NCBI GenBank assembly: GCA_964400405.1
Contig: CAYNUO010000105.1
Location: 1 to 8,751, forward strand
From: CANKJK01 sp964400405
GTDB taxonomy: Bacteria > Acidobacteriota > Vicinamibacteria > Vicinamibacterales > UBA2999
Direction of reading: 5' to 3'
DNA: 8,751 bases
Below the pieces are notes generated by a model. The model made no database searches. It saw nothing but the letters and a program-made list of their open reading frames with translations, and was not told the origin of the DNA. Each line of letters starts with the position of its first letter. The first letter of the stretch is position 1. This document shows, in pieces, positions 6,891 through 8,751 of this stretch. The position numbers and the translations under genes were made by a program.

Positions 6891-6905
6891 GCCCGGGAGC
6901 CACAC

Positions 6906-6912
6906 GAGGGAG
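6906..6912 (+). promoter_or_regulatory. Ribosome binding site deciding the GTG start of the Trm112-like gene
   Basis: GAGGGAG, 5 bases before the GTG at 6918. It is a strong match and excludes longer readings of the same frame that would run into the TPR gene region. Confidence 0.65.
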
Positions 6913-6917
6913 CGAAC

Positions 6918-7088
6918 GTGCCGATCGACAGAGAACTGCTTGAGATTCTCGCCTGCCCGGAATGCAAGACGCCCGTCACGCTCGTGCGGGACGGCGCGGC
7001 GCTCAAGTGCGGCACCTGTCACCGCGTCTACCCGATCAAGGACGACATTCCGGTGATGCTCATCGACGAGGCGACGGTCGACGCCTAG
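6918..7088 (+). CDS. Small Trm112/YcaR-family zinc-ribbon protein
   Basis: A 56-residue protein starting at GTG. Seen: an LLEILACPECKTPV segment (7-20), then LKCGTCHRVYPIKDDIPVML (29-48). The four cysteines C13, C16, C31 and C34 form a CxxC...CxxC zinc site, and the YPI-DDIPVML ending is the family signature. Trm112 proteins activate several methyltransferases in eukaryotes and archaea. Bacterial members such as E. coli YcaR lie in the lpxK-kdsB LPS region and their partner is uncertain. Here the gene is followed after 4 bases by an O-antigen ligase-like gene, so the two are probably co-translated, and no methyltransferase gene is in view. The start is set by the strong ribosome site at 6906-6912; longer in-frame readings give an Arg/Ala-rich stretch antisense to the TPR gene. 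Confidence 0.92.
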   Translation: MPIDRELLEILACPECKTPVTLVRDGAALKCGTCHRVYPIKDDIPVMLIDEATVDA

Positions 7089-7092
7089 CCCG

Positions 7093-8271
7093 TTGGCGAC
7101 TCTCCCCCTGCCCGCGCCGCATACCGCCACGCTCGAACGCGTGACGTTCGGGTTGCTGCTGGCCTTCGTGGCCGCGCAGCAGGTCTCGATCGCGGGCGCG
7201 CAGATCCTGCTCACGCTGCTGCTGGCCGCCTGGGGCGTCATGCTGGTGCGGGAGCACGGCAGACCCGAGGCGCCGCCGTTCTTCATCCCGCTCGTCGCCT
7301 ACGCCGGGGTCACGCTGATCGTCTCGCTGTTCTCGGTCGACCCGCTCGGCAGCTTTGCCCGGGACAAGCAGCTCGTCCTCTTCGCGGTCGTCCCGGCCGT
7401 GTACCACCTCGCACGCGGCACCAGGGCGTCCACCGTCATCGACGTGATCGTGTCGGTCGGCGCCGTCACGGCCGCGGTCGGCATCGTGCAGTTCGGCATC
7501 CTGCACTACGACAATCTCGGCCAGCGGCCGCACGGCACGCTCGGCCACTACATGACCTACTCCGGCATCCTGATGCTGGTCATCGCCGCGGCGGCCGCGC
7601 GCCTCGTCTTCGGCACCAGCAACCGCATGTGGGCGTCGCTCGTGATGCCGGCGCTCCTCGTGGCGCTGCAGTTGACGTTCGGCCGGAGCGCATGGGTCGG
7701 CGTCAGCGTCGCGGTCGGGTTGCTGTTCCTGCTGAAGGACTTCCGCCTGCTCGGCGTGATTCCCGTCGTGGTCGCGCTGACGTTCGCCTTCGCGCCTGAC
7801 AGCGTGGTCGACCGCATGGTCTCGATCTTCGACCGCAAGGACCCGAGCAGCCGCGACCGAGTCGCGATGCTCGAGATCGGCGAGGCGATGGTGAAGGACC
7901 ATCCCCTCACCGGCGTCGGGCCGAACATGGTGCCCCGCGTGTACGCACAGTACCGCGTGGAAGGCGCCGTGAACGAGGTCAACCCGCACCTGCACAACGT
8001 GCCGATGCACATCGCGGCCGAGCGTGGACTGCCGGCGCTGGCCGTGTGGGGCTGGTTCCTGGTCTCGCTCGTGCGGGGATTGATTCAGCTCTTCAGACGG
8101 CCGGAAACGAAGATGCTCGCCGCCGGCGGGCTCGCGGCCGTCGCGGGGATGCTCGCGGCCGGCTTCTTTGAATACAACTTCGGGGACTCCGAGTTCCTGA
8201 TGCTTTTCCTCGTGCTCGTCACGCTGCCCTTCGCCGCGGCGCGCGGGCCGGAACCACGCGCCGCGAACTGA
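7093..8271 (+). CDS. O-antigen ligase (WaaL/Wzy_C)-family polytopic membrane protein
   Basis: A 392-residue inner-membrane protein with about ten hydrophobic segments, for example 18-52, 63-82, 94-104, 115-135, 153-173, 181-195, 200-214, 219-233, 316-330 and 345-384. The family hallmark is the large periplasmic loop at about 237-315. It holds SSRDRVAMLEIG (252-263), KDHPLTGVGPNMV (268-280) and NPHLHNVPMHIAAERGLPAL (297-316), giving the Arg and His residues that are essential in WaaL-type enzymes. HGTLGHYMTYSG (147-158) and FGRSAWVG (196-203) also match the family. Such enzymes move polysaccharide from undecaprenyl diphosphate to lipid A-core or another acceptor; some members are polymerases or protein glycosyl ligases, so the acceptor cannot be told here. 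The TTG at 7093 is chosen because it lies 4 bases after the previous stop. A GTG at 7141 is possible but has no ribosome site and starts close to the first membrane segment. Confidence 0.87.
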   Translation: MATLPLPAPHTATLERVTFGLLLAFVAAQQVSIAGAQILLTLLLAAWGVMLVREHGRPEAPPFFIPLVAYAGVTLIVSLFSVDPLGSFARDKQLVLFAVVPAVYHLARGTRASTVIDVIVSVGAVTAAVGIVQFGILHYDNLGQRPHGTLGHYMTYSGILMLVIAAAAARLVFGTSNRMWASLVMPALLVALQLTFGRSAWVGVSVAVGLLFLLKDFRLLGVIPVVVALTFAFAPDSVVDRMVSIFDRKDPSSRDRVAMLEIGEAMVKDHPLTGVGPNMVPRVYAQYRVEGAVNEVNPHLHNVPMHIAAERGLPALAVWGWFLVSLVRGLIQLFRRPETKMLAAGGLAAVAGMLAAGFFEYNFGDSEFLMLFLVLVTLPFAAARGPEPRAAN

Positions 8272-8276
8272 ACCAT

Positions 8277-8301
8277 CCGCCGCGCTGCACAGCGCCGGCG
8301 G
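8277..8301. terminator. Strong hairpin between convergent genes, probable two-way terminator
   Basis: CCGCC-GCGCT, loop GCAC, AGCGC-C-GGCGG: ten base pairs with a single bulged C (8296). It begins 5 bases after the ligase stop codon and ends 12 bases before the stop of the opposing hydrolase-fold gene, the whole spacer being 42 bases. There is no T-run on either side, so termination might need a factor or rely on the stem alone. Confidence 0.5.
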
Positions 8302-8313
8302 CACGGGCCCCGG

Positions 8314-8751
8314 TCACGCGGATGTCGTTCGGTGCGCGCGCAGGAACGACCGGATCTGACGAACCGCGATCGGGATGCGCTCCTTCGGCGTCTTCCACGG
8401 GAACATGCTCAGTTCCGCTTTCGGCGCCAGCATGGCGGTTTCCATCGCCACGGAGTACGGGTGCGCCGGGATGTCGTCCGGCAGCACCAGCACCGGGGTC
8501 TGGCACGAGCGGACGAAATCGCGTGTGACCGTGAAGACGAAATCCGGGTCGGTTTCGAACATCCGGACGACGAACTGCTTCGCCGTCTGCAGCGGGATGT
8601 CCGCACGCTTGGCCGCGATCTGCGCAGGCCACCCGTTCCACCAGACGCCCTGGTAGTTGGGGTCGCGCATCTCCGGCGTCCAGCCCACGGGCTGCGCCAG
8701 CACGGCGGCCACCACGCGATTCGGCGCGCGCTTCAACAGGTTCCAGATGAA
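8314..8751 (-). CDS. Alpha/beta-hydrolase-fold protein, C-terminal part (5' end off the window)
   Basis: The last 145 or so codons of a gene whose frame is open to the right edge of the window. The TTG at 8736 is internal, because the preceding codons (reading FIWNL) continue the same domain. Seen from the edge: LLKRAPNRVVAAVLAQPVG, typical of the helix and strand after the nucleophile elbow; a lid-like part with WWNGWPAQI; then TPVLVLPDDIPAHPYS, the strand that normally carries the catalytic Asp; then KAELSMFPWKTPKERIP and the last helix ending in FLRAH. The strand before the last helix is normally followed by a Gly-His that supplies the catalytic His. Here that place reads WKTPKE, and the only nearby His is in HPY (codon 8461-8463). 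It may use that His or not be a hydrolase. The substrate is unknown. It converges on the ligase gene across a hairpin. Confidence 0.75.
   Translation of the reverse strand, partial: FIWNLLKRAPNRVVAAVLAQPVGWTPEMRDPNYQGVWWNGWPAQIAAKRADIPLQTAKQFVVRMFETDPDFVFTVTRDFVRSCQTPVLVLPDDIPAHPYSVAMETAMLAPKAELSMFPWKTPKERIPIAVRQIRSFLRAHRTTSA

Noticed and set aside
5377..7056. Plus-strand open frame of 559 codons antisense to the TPR gene
   Set aside because: Arg/Gln/Leu-rich shadow of a clear TPR protein, and it runs out of frame into the Trm112-like gene.
7060..8304. Minus-strand open frame of 414 codons opposite the O-antigen ligase gene
   Set aside because: Full of His, Arg, Asp and Gln, the usual antisense image of a GC-rich membrane protein. 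The plus strand has clear membrane segments and family motifs.
1..8751. Search for tRNA or rRNA genes, CRISPR arrays, transposase genes, attachment sites and phage or defence genes
   Set aside because: None found. Spacers are short and explained by promoters or hairpins, no direct repeats with regular spacing were seen, and all recognised genes are core or envelope genes. A tRNA-Gln sometimes found near ispE in other bacteria is not visible on this side of the gap.

Overview
The window is very GC-rich bacterial chromosome. Third codon positions are nearly all G or C, so open frames appear on every strand. It carries ordinary housekeeping and cell-envelope genes of a Gram-negative (diderm) bacterium: a LolB-like outer-membrane lipoprotein, an O-antigen ligase-type membrane protein and several exported proteins. 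The gene mix and style would fit an Acidobacteriota-type genome (for example the Vicinamibacteria). That placement is a guess from gene content, since there is no rRNA or other marker. A run of exactly 100 N shows that this is a scaffolded draft or metagenome assembly.

Layout. Positions 1-2202 (minus strand) hold a periplasmic PQQ-type sugar dehydrogenase followed by panB (pantothenate synthesis), whose last few codons run off the left edge. A 228-base divergent spacer (2203-2430) has a good sigma70-like promoter for the dehydrogenase and a weak one for the plus-strand gene. That gene, from 2431, encodes an exported protein with two tandem SnoaL/NTF2-like domains and is cut by the gap at 3353-3452. 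On the other side of the gap, reading toward it, is a tightly packed minus-strand operon, 6861 to 3453: TPR protein, LolB-like lipoprotein, ispE. The lipoprotein appears to start at a rare CTG codon, and ispE loses its C-terminus in the gap. From 6918 the plus strand has a 56-residue Trm112/YcaR-type zinc protein coupled to an O-antigen ligase-like polytopic membrane protein. The window ends with the C-terminal half of an alpha/beta-hydrolase-fold protein on the minus strand, separated from the ligase by a strong hairpin.

How the genes relate. The central operon joins outer-membrane lipoprotein sorting (LolB-like) to isoprenoid precursor synthesis (IspE, needed for the undecaprenyl carrier). 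The divergent pair adds a small zinc protein of a family linked to LPS loci in E. coli and an O-antigen ligase, which transfers a polymer from that same carrier. So 3453-8271 reads as an envelope-biogenesis neighbourhood with a shared divergent promoter region. The left part (PQQ dehydrogenase, panB, SnoaL-like protein) is metabolic, with no obvious link to it.

I see no mobile element, CRISPR array, RNA gene, phage or defence gene, and no clear new system. The points most worth a second look are the CTG start, the under-sized gap cutting two convergent genes, the duplicated SnoaL-like protein, and a hydrolase-fold protein without the usual catalytic Gly-His.
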